64,000 nt of DNA from an uncultured Erysipelotrichaceae bacterium (GCA_949289855.1 CASEPS010000001.1:16799-80798); one strand, 5' to 3'. Counted from the first letter of the stretch, positions 52,973 through 61,517 are shown. Notes: generated from the letters alone by a model not told the origin. Numbers and translations are program-made.

Positions 52973-53923
52973 ATGACAGACAAGAGAATATTAATTATTG
53001 GTTCTGCAGGCTTTGTGGGTAATCATCTGATTGATTACATTCTTTCTAGCAGAAAAGACTGGCAGATTACTGCAACAAAAATGCCTAAAGAAGTGATTGA
53101 GAAACCAGTTGATGTTCGAAATCTTGATATTACAAAACCGGAAGAAATTGATTCGTTGCTCAATGATGTTCAACCAGACTATATTTTCCATCTTGCTGCA
53201 CAGAGTTCTGTTGCGCTTTCCTGGAAGAATCCACAACTGACGATCAATATTAATATTGTTGGTACTGTGAATCTTCTTGATTCTGTAAGGAAACTGGAAA
53301 AACAACCAAGAATGTTATTGATTGGCTCTGGTGAAGAATATGGTCATGTAAAACCAGATGAGGTTCCGATCAAAGAAGACAACAACACGCGTCCAGGTAA
53401 TATTTATGCAGTTACGAAGGTGACGCAAAATATGATTGGCAGGCTGTATTATGAAGCCTATGGTATGGATATCATGAGCACGCGTTCTTTTAATCATACC
53501 GGTCCAAATCAGGCACCACAGTTTGTTGTACCAGATTTCTGTAAGCAGGTAGCTGAAATTGAAAAAGGAGAGAAAGATCCTGTGATTTATACTGGAAATC
53601 TTAGTGCAAAGCGTGATTTCACAGATGTACGTGATGTTGTGCGTGCGTATTGTCTTTTAATGGAAAAAGGGAGAGCAGGAGAAACATATAATGTAGGATG
53701 TGGAAAAGCGATTGAAATCCGTTCCATTCTGGATATGATTCTCTCTCATTCTGTTAAAGAAATTCGTGTGGAAACAGATCCTGCAAAATTGAGACCAGTG
53801 GATGTGCCAATTATTGAGGCAGATATAACAAAACTGAAAGAAGATACTGGCTGGATTCCAGAAATATCTTTAGATCAGACAATTACAGAAACGCTAGATG
53901 CATATCGGAATACCGTTGAATAA
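52973..53923 (+). CDS. rmd: RMD-like GDP-4-keto-6-deoxy-mannose reductase (GDP-D-rhamnose synthesis)
   Basis: This 316-residue extended SDR starts at ATG 52973. It has the NAD(P) loop IIGSAGFVGNHLIDYI, DYIFHLAAQSSVALSW, LLIGSGEEYG and the catalytic tyrosine-lysine pair in NIYAVTKVTQNMIG, with STRSFNHTGPNQ downstream. These fit RMD (GDP-D-rhamnose) rather than Fcl (GDP-L-fucose), whose characteristic GMVGSAI opening is absent. With GMD at 55046 it would give GDP-D-rhamnose. GDP-6-deoxy-talose synthesis is an alternative. Confidence 0.78.
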   Translation: MTDKRILIIGSAGFVGNHLIDYILSSRKDWQITATKMPKEVIEKPVDVRNLDITKPEEIDSLLNDVQPDYIFHLAAQSSVALSWKNPQLTININIVGTVNLLDSVRKLEKQPRMLLIGSGEEYGHVKPDEVPIKEDNNTRPGNIYAVTKVTQNMIGRLYYEAYGMDIMSTRSFNHTGPNQAPQFVVPDFCKQVAEIEKGEKDPVIYTGNLSAKRDFTDVRDVVRAYCLLMEKGRAGETYNVGCGKAIEIRSILDMILSHSVKEIRVETDPAKLRPVDVPIIEADITKLKEDTGWIPEISLDQTITETLDAYRNTVE

Positions 53924-53924
53924 A

Positions 53925-53933
53925 TGGTATACT
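53925..53933 (+). promoter_or_regulatory. Possible internal extended -10 promoter
   Basis: TGGTATACT lies in the 33-base gap ahead of the ManC gene. It could provide extra transcription of manC-gmd. No clear -35. Confidence 0.35.
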
Positions 53934-53956
53934 GGGTGAAGAAAAGTGAGGTAGTT

Positions 53957-55036
53957 ATGAGCCAGCTTGTAAAAACAGTATTAATTATGGCAGGAGGTCG
54001 CGGAACACGATTCTGGCCTCGCTCCAGAAAAAGTCTTCCCAAACAGTTTCTTTCTTTGACTGGTGATGGAAAGACAATGATTCAATTGACTGTAGAAAGA
54101 CTTCTTCCGATTGTCAAAATGGAAGATATCTATATTTCTACAAACCAGGATTATAAGGAACTTGTGAAAGAACAACTTCCTGACCTTCCTGAAGAAAATA
54201 TTCTCTGTGAACCAGTAGGTAGAAATACTGCACCTTGTATTGGTCTTGGAGCTGTACATATTGCAAAGAAATATGAAGATGCAGTGATGATTGTTCTTCC
54301 ATCTGATCATCAGATCAAGATGCCGGACATCTTCAGAGATACATTAAACGAAGCGTCTGTTGTTGCAGAAAAGGGCAATAATCTGGTGACGATTGGTATC
54401 ACGCCAAATTATCCTGAAACAGGGTATGGCTATATCAAGTACATGCCAGATGAAAGACTGGGTGCTGCAAGTAAAGTGGATCGCTTTGTTGAAAAACCAG
54501 ATCTTGAAACAGCTAAGAAGTATCTTGCTTCTGGAGAATATCTCTGGAATGCTGGTCAGTTTATCTGGAAGGTCAGCACAATTCTCGATGAAATGCAGAA
54601 GTATCTTCCAGATACATATGCAAAACTGATGACAATCAAGAATGCCATTGGAACGGATAACTATGAAGAAGTTCTGAATAAAGAATTTACTGCGATGGAA
54701 TCTGTTTCTGTTGACTATGGTATTCTTGAAAAGGCTGAAAGCATCTATGTTATTCCAGGAAGTTTTGGTTGGGATGATGTAGGCAGCTGGCTTGCTGTAG
54801 AAAGACTGCAGACTACAGATGATGATAATAATGTCATCAGTGGTGATGTAGTTGCTGTAAATACGAAGAATTGTATTATTCAGGGTGAAAAAAAGTTGAT
54901 TGCGGCAGTAGGTCTGGATAATATAGTTGTGGTTGATACACCAGATGCGATTCTTATTGCAGAGAAAGAACATGCTGGTGAGATTAAAACAGTTATGTCA
55001 AAGCTTGAAGAAGCTGGCAGAGACGAATTACTATAA
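53957..55036 (+). CDS. manC: Mannose-1-phosphate guanylyltransferase (short form)
   Basis: This 359-residue enzyme starts at ATG 53957 after GTGAGG and makes GDP-mannose. It has the canonical MAGGRGTRFWPRSRKSLPKQF signature, EPVGRNTAPCIGLGAVH, VLPSDHQIK, a FVEKPDLETAK lysine and WNAGQFIWK, and SFGWDDVGSW. It lacks the cupin found in the 36794 product. Next gene is GMD, which uses the GDP-mannose. Confidence 0.92.
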   Translation: MSQLVKTVLIMAGGRGTRFWPRSRKSLPKQFLSLTGDGKTMIQLTVERLLPIVKMEDIYISTNQDYKELVKEQLPDLPEENILCEPVGRNTAPCIGLGAVHIAKKYEDAVMIVLPSDHQIKMPDIFRDTLNEASVVAEKGNNLVTIGITPNYPETGYGYIKYMPDERLGAASKVDRFVEKPDLETAKKYLASGEYLWNAGQFIWKVSTILDEMQKYLPDTYAKLMTIKNAIGTDNYEEVLNKEFTAMESVSVDYGILEKAESIYVIPGSFGWDDVGSWLAVERLQTTDDDNNVISGDVVAVNTKNCIIQGEKKLIAAVGLDNIVVVDTPDAILIAEKEHAGEIKTVMSKLEEAGRDELL

Positions 55037-55045
55037 GGAGAAAAC

Positions 55046-56080
55046 ATGAAAAAGGCATTTATTACAGGTATTACAGGTCAGGATGGGTCTTATCTTGCTG
55101 AGTTCCTTCTTGAAAAAGGCTATGAAGTACACGGTCTGATCCGTAGAACAGCTGGTCATAATACAGACCGTATTGACCACATTATTGATAAGCTTCATCT
55201 TCATGAAGGTGATCTGACAGACAGCTCTAATCTCATCCGTCTTGTTGGCGAAATTCAGCCGGATGAAATCTATAACCTTGCTGCACAGTCCCATGTAGGT
55301 ACATCCTTTACATCTGCTGAATACACAGGTGATGTTGATGCACTTGGTGTATTGAGACTGCTTGAAGCAATTCATATCAATGGTCTTGATAAAAAGACAA
55401 GATTCTATCAGGCTTCTACTTCTGAACTTTATGGTAAGGTGGAAGAAGTTCCCCAGAACGAAAACACACCATTCCATCCATTCTCTCCATATGCAGTAGC
55501 CAAGCAGTATGGTTTCTGGATGGTCAGAGAATATAGAGATGCATATGGAATCTTTGCCTGCAACGGTATTCTCTTCAATCATGAATCTGAAAGACGTGGT
55601 GAAAACTTCGTTACAAGAAAGATCACTCTCGCTGCAGCTCGTATTGCAAATGGTATTCAGGATCATCTTGAACTTGGAAACCTTGATTCCAAGCGTGACT
55701 GGGGTTATGCAAAGGACTATGTAGAATGCCAGTGGCTGATTTTGCAGCAGGATGAACCAGATGATTATGTCATCGCTACAGGTGTTCAGCACACTGTTCG
55801 TGAATTTACAGAACTTGCATTCAAGTATGCAGGAATTGAACTTGAATGGAAGGGTGAAGGTCTTGATGAAAAGGGATATGACAAGAAGACAGGAAAGATG
55901 CTTGTTTGTGTAAACAAAGAATGGTATCGTCCGACAGACGTTGTTGATCTCTGGGGTGATCCAACAAAGGCAAGAACAAAGCTTGGCTGGAATCCACTCA
56001 AGACAAGTTACGAAGATCTCTGCCGTATCATGACAGAACATGATATGGAACTTGCTAAGAAAGAAGCAGCAAATCGATAA
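55046..56080 (+). CDS. gmd: GDP-mannose 4,6-dehydratase
   Basis: This 344-residue SDR has the nucleotide loop [20 protein letters not shown] (residues 8-27), [43 protein letters not shown] (catalytic YxxxK) and [19 protein letters not shown]. All are diagnostic of GMD. Its product, GDP-4-keto-6-deoxy-mannose, is the substrate of the reductase at 52973. TAAGGAG precedes the start; length is normal for the family. Confidence 0.95.
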   Translation: MKKAFITGITGQDGSYLAEFLLEKGYEVHGLIRRTAGHNTDRIDHIIDKLHLHEGDLTDSSNLIRLVGEIQPDEIYNLAAQSHVGTSFTSAEYTGDVDALGVLRLLEAIHINGLDKKTRFYQASTSELYGKVEEVPQNENTPFHPFSPYAVAKQYGFWMVREYRDAYGIFACNGILFNHESERRGENFVTRKITLAAARIANGIQDHLELGNLDSKRDWGYAKDYVECQWLILQQDEPDDYVIATGVQHTVREFTELAFKYAGIELEWKGEGLDEKGYDKKTGKMLVCVNKEWYRPTDVVDLWGDPTKARTKLGWNPLKTSYEDLCRIMTEHDMELAKKEAANR

Positions 56081-56088
56081 TCATATCT

Positions 56089-56118
56089 ATGCCGGAGGAA
56101 CACTCCGGCATATTGTGT
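56089..56118 (+). terminator. Hairpin terminator ending the long operon
   Basis: ATGCCGGAG (56089) pairs with CTCCGGCAT (ending 56111) across 5 bases. The T-tract (ATTGTGT) is weak. Confidence 0.6.
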
Positions 56119-56156
56119 ATGAGACATAGAAGGTATACAACTACAGTTTGATACGT

Positions 56157-56162
56157 TATACT
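56157..56162 (+). promoter_or_regulatory. Possible -10 element for the LCP gene
   Basis: TATACT, 27 bases ahead of the LCP start. The -35 is not obvious. Confidence 0.35.
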
Positions 56163-56188
56163 TTAAAAATCCGAAAGAAGGAGGGCTT

Positions 56189-58030
56189 ATGGCAACAAAC
56201 AGAGCAAATCAATCCAACGACATGCATAAGCATAAGAAAAGAAAACTGAATCCACTTCTTTTCTGGATTCCTCTTTATATTGCCGCAATAGCACTGGTAT
56301 CTGTCTTCTGGAATATGCCAATGTTTCCAAGAAGATGGAGTTATATTCTGATGGCAATTCTTGTTGGAATTCTTGGTGTGACGTATGGGTTGTCTCATCA
56401 TAAGAAAATTCCACAGATTCCAGTCCGGATTTTTGAAGTCTTCATGGCTTTGATTATGGTGGTTGTTACAGTGCTGATGCCTGTATATAAAGCGAAAGTA
56501 TCAAATGTTATTACTGAGCAGCCTGAGGAACAGACATATATCTATATGAATTTATATGTGATGGCAGATGACTATAAGGCAGAACATCAGGATATATTCG
56601 CTTCTACTCCATCGTATCCTGAAAAAAGCGATGAATTAGAAGATCTGAAGCAGTACCTTGACGCTACATTCATAACTGAATTGACAGTTGAGCAGGAAAA
56701 TCAGAGAAATGCTTTAACAGAAGTAAAGAATGTTCTGGATAAACAGGATCTGAATGTTGTGGATAAAGAATCTGTATTGGATTCTGTTGCTGCTTTGTAT
56801 AACAATGAAGGACAGGTTCTGATTATGAACCAGTCTTATACTGGGATGTTGGATGATGTTCCAGAATACGAAAACTTTGCTAAAGATACAAGAATTCTCT
56901 ATACAGTTAAATTGACTGATGAAACAGCGAAGATTGCGGTATCTGATACCTCTTTGACAACTGAACCATTCTCTATCTTTATTGGTGGTAATGACCAGGA
57001 AGGTGATCTTTCCTTGATCGGAAGAACAGATGTCAATATTGTAGTGACAGTAAATCCACAAACACATCAGATTGCCATTGGCTCTTTCCCACGTGACTCT
57101 TTTATTCCTAATCCTGCTTTGGGCTATTCAGGTGATAAGCTGACGCATCTTGGTATGCAGGGCTTGCAGAATACTTTGAATGGATTGTCAGATCTGTTGA
57201 GTGTGAATATTGAAAATTACATTCTGATTAATTTTTCTACGTATCAGAGAATTATCGATGCCATTGGTGGCGTTGATGTTGATAATCCTTATGCATTTGG
57301 CTTCTGGGATAATCCAAATATCTGGTTTGAACAGGGAACAATTCATTTGGATGGTTATAATGCATTGCTTTATGTACGTGAAAGAAAGACACTTCCAGAT
57401 GGCGACTTTGGCAGAACCATGCACCAGCAGATTGTTCTTAAAGCAATTATTAACAAATTGATTAGCCCTTCCATTATTACGAAATTTGATTCTCTGTTAA
57501 CAGCTATAAAGGGCACATTCCTGACAAATCTGTCTGATGATGCGATTTATGGTCTTTGTCAGAAACAATTGGATGAGAATATTTCCTGGAATATTGTCAA
57601 CTACAGAGTAGAAGGTTCAATGGGTGAATCACTCTGTGCTTCTTCTGGAAGTACACCACTTTCTGTTGTTTATCCATATCAGTCACAGGTGCAGTTTATT
57701 TCTACTGTGATGAATCAGGTCATCAATGGTGAAATTGTAACACAACAGGAAATGGTAGCTGGTAGTGGTATGGTGATTGGTGGTGTTGCGGGAACTGATT
57801 ATGATACGTCATATGAAACAGAACCTGTTGTAAACCCAACTCCGGTACCAGAAGTGAATACACCAGTTGAGCCAGTGACTCCTCCGGTTACTCAACCACC
57901 AGCAGAAGAGGTACCAGTCGAGACGCCTCCAATTGAACAACCACCTGTAGAGCCAACTCCAGAAGTACCTTCAGAACCACAACAACCTGTAGATGGTACA
58001 ACAACAGATACTTCGGTACCTGCACAATAA
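56189..58030 (+). CDS. LCP family wall-polymer ligase with Pro-rich tail
   Basis: This 613-residue protein starts after GAAGGAGGG. Three helices (about 22-41, 53-70, 80-100), an accessory outer domain (about 110-245) and the LCP domain (about 255-420) follow. LCP marks are FIGGNDQEGD, GRTDVNIVVTVN, GSFPRDSFIPNP with the catalytic arginine and VRERKTLPDGDFGRTMHQQ. The last 70 or so residues are a repetitive P/V/T/E-rich tail, probably wall-spanning. It is followed by a tandem paralogue and lies next to the ABC-dependent operon, so it may attach that polymer. Confidence 0.92.
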   Translation: MATNRANQSNDMHKHKKRKLNPLLFWIPLYIAAIALVSVFWNMPMFPRRWSYILMAILVGILGVTYGLSHHKKIPQIPVRIFEVFMALIMVVVTVLMPVYKAKVSNVITEQPEEQTYIYMNLYVMADDYKAEHQDIFASTPSYPEKSDELEDLKQYLDATFITELTVEQENQRNALTEVKNVLDKQDLNVVDKESVLDSVAALYNNEGQVLIMNQSYTGMLDDVPEYENFAKDTRILYTVKLTDETAKIAVSDTSLTTEPFSIFIGGNDQEGDLSLIGRTDVNIVVTVNPQTHQIAIGSFPRDSFIPNPALGYSGDKLTHLGMQGLQNTLNGLSDLLSVNIENYILINFSTYQRIIDAIGGVDVDNPYAFGFWDNPNIWFEQGTIHLDGYNALLYVRERKTLPDGDFGRTMHQQIVLKAIINKLISPSIITKFDSLLTAIKGTFLTNLSDDAIYGLCQKQLDENISWNIVNYRVEGSMGESLCASSGSTPLSVVYPYQSQVQFISTVMNQVINGEIVTQQEMVAGSGMVIGGVAGTDYDTSYETEPVVNPTPVPEVNTPVEPVTPPVTQPPAEEVPVETPPIEQPPVEPTPEVPSEPQQPVDGTTTDTSVPAQ

Positions 58031-58037
58031 GTTTGAT

Positions 58038-58067
58038 AAGCACATCTTATGATAAGGTGTGCTTTTT
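58038..58067 (+). terminator. Rho-independent terminator
   Basis: AAGCACATCTTAT pairs with the AAGGTGTGCTT half and is followed by TTT. Confidence 0.7.
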
Positions 58068-58096
58068 CTGTTAGTGATGCACAATTAGCCTATATT

Positions 58097-58105
58097 TGCT
58101 AAAAT
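58097..58105 (+). promoter_or_regulatory. Extended -10 promoter of the second tandem LCP gene
   Basis: TGCTAAAAT, 23 bases before the start codon, directly downstream of a terminator. Same TGnTAAAAT form as at 31712 and 33644. Confidence 0.5.
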
Positions 58106-58128
58106 AATTTGGATGTAAGGTAATGAAT

Positions 58129-59673
58129 ATGGCAAAGAAATTGAAAAAAAAGAAGAAAAGAGTATTAAGTGGAAGATTTGTCTGGCTGATTCTGTTTTTG
58201 ATTGCAATCATCTTTATGGTTATTATTTTTGGCTTGAAAATGATTCCGGATCTATGGAAATGGATAGTACTAGGCATAATGATTATCGCTCTTTTGCTGA
58301 CAGGTGTACTTTCTTCCAGATACTATAAGAATCGCTTTATCAAGTTTGTTGATATTGTACTTTGTCTTGTTCTTGCGGCTGGGTCTTTTCTCATTCCTCA
58401 TTATGAGAATAAAATATCATCACTTTTTGATTATACCGGTGGCAATACAGCAACAATCCGCTTGTATGTACTAAGTGATGAATATCGGGCTGCACATCCA
58501 GAATTGTATTCTGCATATTCTGTATCGGAAGAGCTTTCTGATTATTTTGATTCTGTATTTATTACGACGATGGGCATCGATTATGATAACCAGAATTTTG
58601 CTTTGACCGAATTAAAAAATACTGCAGGACATGAGATGAGCACTGTAAATTGTGTTAATGCAGTGGAATCAGCGCAATATCTCTATGAAGGACAAGGTGA
58701 AGTGCTTGTTCTTGCGGATGCTTTTGTTTCTATGATTACAGAAACAGAGGGTTATGAGCATTTTGAAAATGACACCAAAGTAATTGGATCCTTTAAAAGG
58801 ACGATTGAAACAAATGTTGCACAGTCTGATACTACATTGACTGATAATCCATTCGTGATTTTCATCGGAGGTAATGATGAAGAAGGAGAACTTACCGTTC
58901 AATGTAAAACAGATGTTGCGATGATTGTGGCAGTTAACCCTTTGACACATCAGATAGCCTTGGTTTCATATCCACGTGATTCTTATATTCCAAATCCTGC
59001 ATATGGTGCAGAGGCTTATGATAAACTGACCCATCTTGGATTTAGTGGCATAGATAATACAATGACAGGACTCAACCAATATATGAATCTTGGTGATGTG
59101 ATTGATAACTATATAACGATCAATTTCAGAACATATATGAATATTATTGATGCTTTAGGTGGAGTTGATGTGGACAATCCTTATGCATTTGGTTTCTGGG
59201 ATAATCCAAATATCTGGTTTGAGCAGGGACCGATTCACCTTGATGGCTATAATTCGTTACTTTATGTAAGAGAAAGAAAAACATTGCCAGATGGTGACTT
59301 TGGAAGAACAATGCACCAGCAGCTTGTTCTAAAAGCAATTATCAATAAACTGACTTCGCCAGAAGTCATTACACATTTCAATGACCTTCTTTCTGCATTA
59401 TCAGGTACATTCCTGACGAACCTTTCCAGTGATTCGATTTATGCATTGTGCAGAAAACAGCTTTCTGAGAATATTTCCTGGAATATTGTTAACTACCATG
59501 TAACAGGAGATACAGGATTCAGTAGTTGTGTATCTGCAGGTGGTGAAGAGTTATCTGTAGTTTATCCATACGATGACCAGGTAGAGTTTGTGGCACAGGT
59601 AATCCGAAATGTTATGGCAGGAAGAATTGTATCACAGGAAGAAATGCCAGTTGGAACGTATTATACATATTGA
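58129..59673 (+). CDS. LCP family wall-polymer ligase (tandem paralogue)
   Basis: 514 residues from ATG 58129 (AAGG 8 bases upstream; ATG 58123 is too close). The layout copies that of 56189: lysine-rich start, three helices, accessory domain, LCP domain with FIGGNDEEGELTVQ, SYPRDSYIPNP and the same VRERKTLPDGDFGRTMHQQ. The Pro-rich tail is absent. Long stretches such as NPYAFGFWDNPNIWFEQG are identical in the two proteins, indicating a tandem duplication. GtrA follows after 9 bases. Confidence 0.92.
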   Translation: MAKKLKKKKKRVLSGRFVWLILFLIAIIFMVIIFGLKMIPDLWKWIVLGIMIIALLLTGVLSSRYYKNRFIKFVDIVLCLVLAAGSFLIPHYENKISSLFDYTGGNTATIRLYVLSDEYRAAHPELYSAYSVSEELSDYFDSVFITTMGIDYDNQNFALTELKNTAGHEMSTVNCVNAVESAQYLYEGQGEVLVLADAFVSMITETEGYEHFENDTKVIGSFKRTIETNVAQSDTTLTDNPFVIFIGGNDEEGELTVQCKTDVAMIVAVNPLTHQIALVSYPRDSYIPNPAYGAEAYDKLTHLGFSGIDNTMTGLNQYMNLGDVIDNYITINFRTYMNIIDALGGVDVDNPYAFGFWDNPNIWFEQGPIHLDGYNSLLYVRERKTLPDGDFGRTMHQQLVLKAIINKLTSPEVITHFNDLLSALSGTFLTNLSSDSIYALCRKQLSENISWNIVNYHVTGDTGFSSCVSAGGEELSVVYPYDDQVEFVAQVIRNVMAGRIVSQEEMPVGTYYTY

Positions 59674-59682
59674 GGAGTTAAT

Positions 59683-60093
59683 ATGTGGAAATTGATAAAA
59701 GAAAAGTTTTTGAACAAACAGTTTATTACGTTTGGAATTATTGGTGTATTAAATACAGTCATTGCTCTTTTGTTCAATAAAGGTTTATTGTTGCTGAGTT
59801 TTGAAGTAGGAATGGCTAGTATAGTTGCGGATGTTCTGGCATTTGTTCCATCCTACGTCATGAATATGACATTTACTTACAAAAAGAAAATGTCATGGAA
59901 GACGTTTATCACGTTTCCAATCAGTTATATTCCAGGATGGATTATTTCTTTCCTGATTGTAGAAATTCTGCATCGCTTTCTGGGAGTTCCAGAAAATTAT
60001 GCAAAACTATGTTCGGTTCCGATTTATGTACCTGTGAATTATCTGGTGATGACGTATGTCGTTAACCGGTTTTCAAAGCCAAAAGAGCGTTGA
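59683..60093 (+). CDS. GtrA-like polyprenyl-phosphate sugar flippase
   Basis: This 136-residue protein with four hydrophobic helices matches the GtrA family (PF04138): QFITFGIIGVLNTVIALLFN, the FVPSYVMNMTFTYKKKM loop after helix 2 and a basic C-terminus. It is thought to flip undecaprenyl-phosphate-sugar. Its probable partners are the GtrB-like synthase (52021) and the GT-C-like protein (50131), 8 to 10 kb away. TGAGGAG precedes the start. Confidence 0.87.
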   Translation: MWKLIKEKFLNKQFITFGIIGVLNTVIALLFNKGLLLLSFEVGMASIVADVLAFVPSYVMNMTFTYKKKMSWKTFITFPISYIPGWIISFLIVEILHRFLGVPENYAKLCSVPIYVPVNYLVMTYVVNRFSKPKER

Positions 60094-60142
60094 CGTTTCT
60101 AGTTTTTCTGCAGTATAACAAAACAGTCAGGAGGACAACAGA

Positions 60143-60802
60143 ATGTATACAATCAATGAAATGTATGACCTTGAACATACACTGGCAAAGGATTACCTCA
60201 GTCAGTACAAGTATCCCTGGGAAGCTTTAAAAGGCATCAAAGACTTTATCATTACACTTGGTAACAGTCTCGATAAAAATGAATATATTGAAACAAGTGA
60301 ACATGTATGGGTTCATAAGACAGCACATGTCTTCTCCAGTGCATATCTTGGTGCACCATGTATTATCGGACCAGAAACAGAAGTCAGACATTGTGCATTT
60401 ATCAGAGGTTCTGCACTTGTCGGTGCAAACTGTGTAGTTGGTAACTCAGTAGAACTCAAAAATGTCATCATCTTTGATAATGTTCAGGTGCCACATTATA
60501 ACTATGTAGGAGACTCCATTCTTGGTTACTATGCCCATATGGGCGCTGGTTCTATTACTTCCAATGTAAAGAGTGACAAGGAACTGGTTGTTTTACATGA
60601 AAATGGAGAAGCTGTTGAAACAGGTCTCAAGAAGTTTGGTGCCATGGTTGGTGACCATACAGAAGTTGGTTGTAATGCCGTATTGAATCCAGGAACGATT
60701 CTTGGCAGAAATTGCATTGTTTACCCAACAAGCTGTGTCAGAGGAGTTATCGCAGAAAACTCTATCTGGAAGAATGATGGGACAGTGATTGAAAGAAAAT
60801 GA
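60143..60802 (+). CDS. Left-handed beta-helix acyltransferase/nucleotidyltransferase-like protein
   Basis: This 219-residue protein starts after AGGAGGACAACAG. Residues about 60-210 are hexapeptide repeats of the GlmU C-terminal type (CIIGPETEVRHCAFIRGSAL, VGANCVVGNSVELKNVIIFD, TEVGCNAVLNPGTILGRNC). GlmU-like acetyltransferases carry such a YVGDSILGYYAHMGAGS stretch, but the pyrophosphorylase domain is absent, so this is a stand-alone helix of unknown acceptor. It overlaps the tsaC gene by 4 bases. Confidence 0.75.
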   Translation: MYTINEMYDLEHTLAKDYLSQYKYPWEALKGIKDFIITLGNSLDKNEYIETSEHVWVHKTAHVFSSAYLGAPCIIGPETEVRHCAFIRGSALVGANCVVGNSVELKNVIIFDNVQVPHYNYVGDSILGYYAHMGAGSITSNVKSDKELVVLHENGEAVETGLKKFGAMVGDHTEVGCNAVLNPGTILGRNCIVYPTSCVRGVIAENSIWKNDGTVIERK

Positions 60803-61398
60803 AGCGTTATAAACAGACTGAAATCAAAGAACTCGCTGCTATATTGAAAAATGATGGTGTTATATCTGTTCCTACAGACACAGTATTTGGTGTCTGTGCC
60901 AGAATGAACAGCCTTCAGGCACAGGAAAACCTGAGAGAAGTCAAAAACAGACCAGAGACAAAAGCATTTCCTGTCATGTGTTCTGACAAAGAACAGATCA
61001 AAAGCATAGCTGTAGTAGATGAAAGAGCAGAAAAGATTATTGATGCCTTTATGCCAGGACCATTAACCATTATTCTCAAACGAAGAGATGATGTACCATC
61101 TTTTGTGAATGGTGGACTGGAAACACTTGCCATACGTTTGGCACCGGGTAATGCAGTTAAGCAATTGATAGAAGAAACAGGGAGTCCTTTGTTTATGACA
61201 AGTGCCAACCAGTCAGGACAGCCAGTTTGTACAACATTGGATGAAATTGAGCAACAATGTCCACTTCTTTCAGCTATGATGGAAGGTGAAGTTTCTTATG
61301 GAGAAGCGAGTACCATCGTTGACTGCACAAAGGAAGAGTTACAGATACTTCGAAAAGGTCCAATTACAGAAGAACAATTAGTCAATGTAGTGGACTAA
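60799..61398 (+). CDS. tsaC: Threonylcarbamoyl-AMP synthase (TsaC/YrdC/Sua5)
   Basis: This 199-residue enzyme makes threonylcarbamoyl-AMP for the t6A37 tRNA modification. It has VISVPTDTVFGVCAR, the KNRPETKAFPVM lysine-rich nucleotide site, FMPGPLTIILKRR and MTSANQSGQPVC. It is of the short YrdC-only type. As a housekeeping gene it may mark the edge of the variable polysaccharide region. Confidence 0.92.
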   Translation: MKRYKQTEIKELAAILKNDGVISVPTDTVFGVCARMNSLQAQENLREVKNRPETKAFPVMCSDKEQIKSIAVVDERAEKIIDAFMPGPLTIILKRRDDVPSFVNGGLETLAIRLAPGNAVKQLIEETGSPLFMTSANQSGQPVCTTLDEIEQQCPLLSAMMEGEVSYGEASTIVDCTKEELQILRKGPITEEQLVNVVD

Positions 61399-61450
61399 GG
61401 AGCCAAATGGAGCCAAAAGGTGCCGATCGGGAGCCGAAAAGAGCCAAAAT
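61399..61450 (+). repeat. Five short imperfect tandem repeats of GGAGCCAAAA
   Basis: GGAGCCAAAT, GGAGCCAAAA, GGTGCCGATC, GGGAGCCGAAAA and GAGCCAAAAT follow each other directly after the tsaC stop codon. Unit about 10 bases. Purpose unknown. Confidence 0.75.
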
Positions 61451-61489
61451 TAAAATATTGTTTTTAAATCAGAATATTAAGAATTCCTG

Positions 61490-61515
61490 AAGAGTGTTGA
61501 AAAAGCACTCTTTTC
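61490..61515 (+). terminator. Rho-independent terminator
   Basis: AGAGTG (61491) pairs with CACTCT (ending 61511) across a 9-base loop and is followed by TTTCC. Confidence 0.6.
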
Positions 61516-61517
61516 CT

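Noticed and set aside
52973..53923. GDP-L-fucose synthase
   Set aside because: The characteristic GMVGSAI-type opening and other Fcl features are absent; the sequence fits RMD-like reductases better.
54344..54973. A 209-codon minus-strand frame opposite manC
   Set aside because: Same reason: it mirrors a well-conserved plus-strand enzyme and its own translation has no domain features.
55031..56041. A 336-codon open frame on the minus strand, opposite the GDP-mannose dehydratase gene
   Set aside because: The plus strand encodes a textbook GMD with all motifs. The antisense product is rich in Cys, Ile and Phe, has no recognisable domain and has no ribosome site; it is a codon-bias shadow.
61399..61450. 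CRISPR array
   Set aside because: The GGAGCCAAAA units are only about 10 bases and adjacent, with no spacers and no cas genes.
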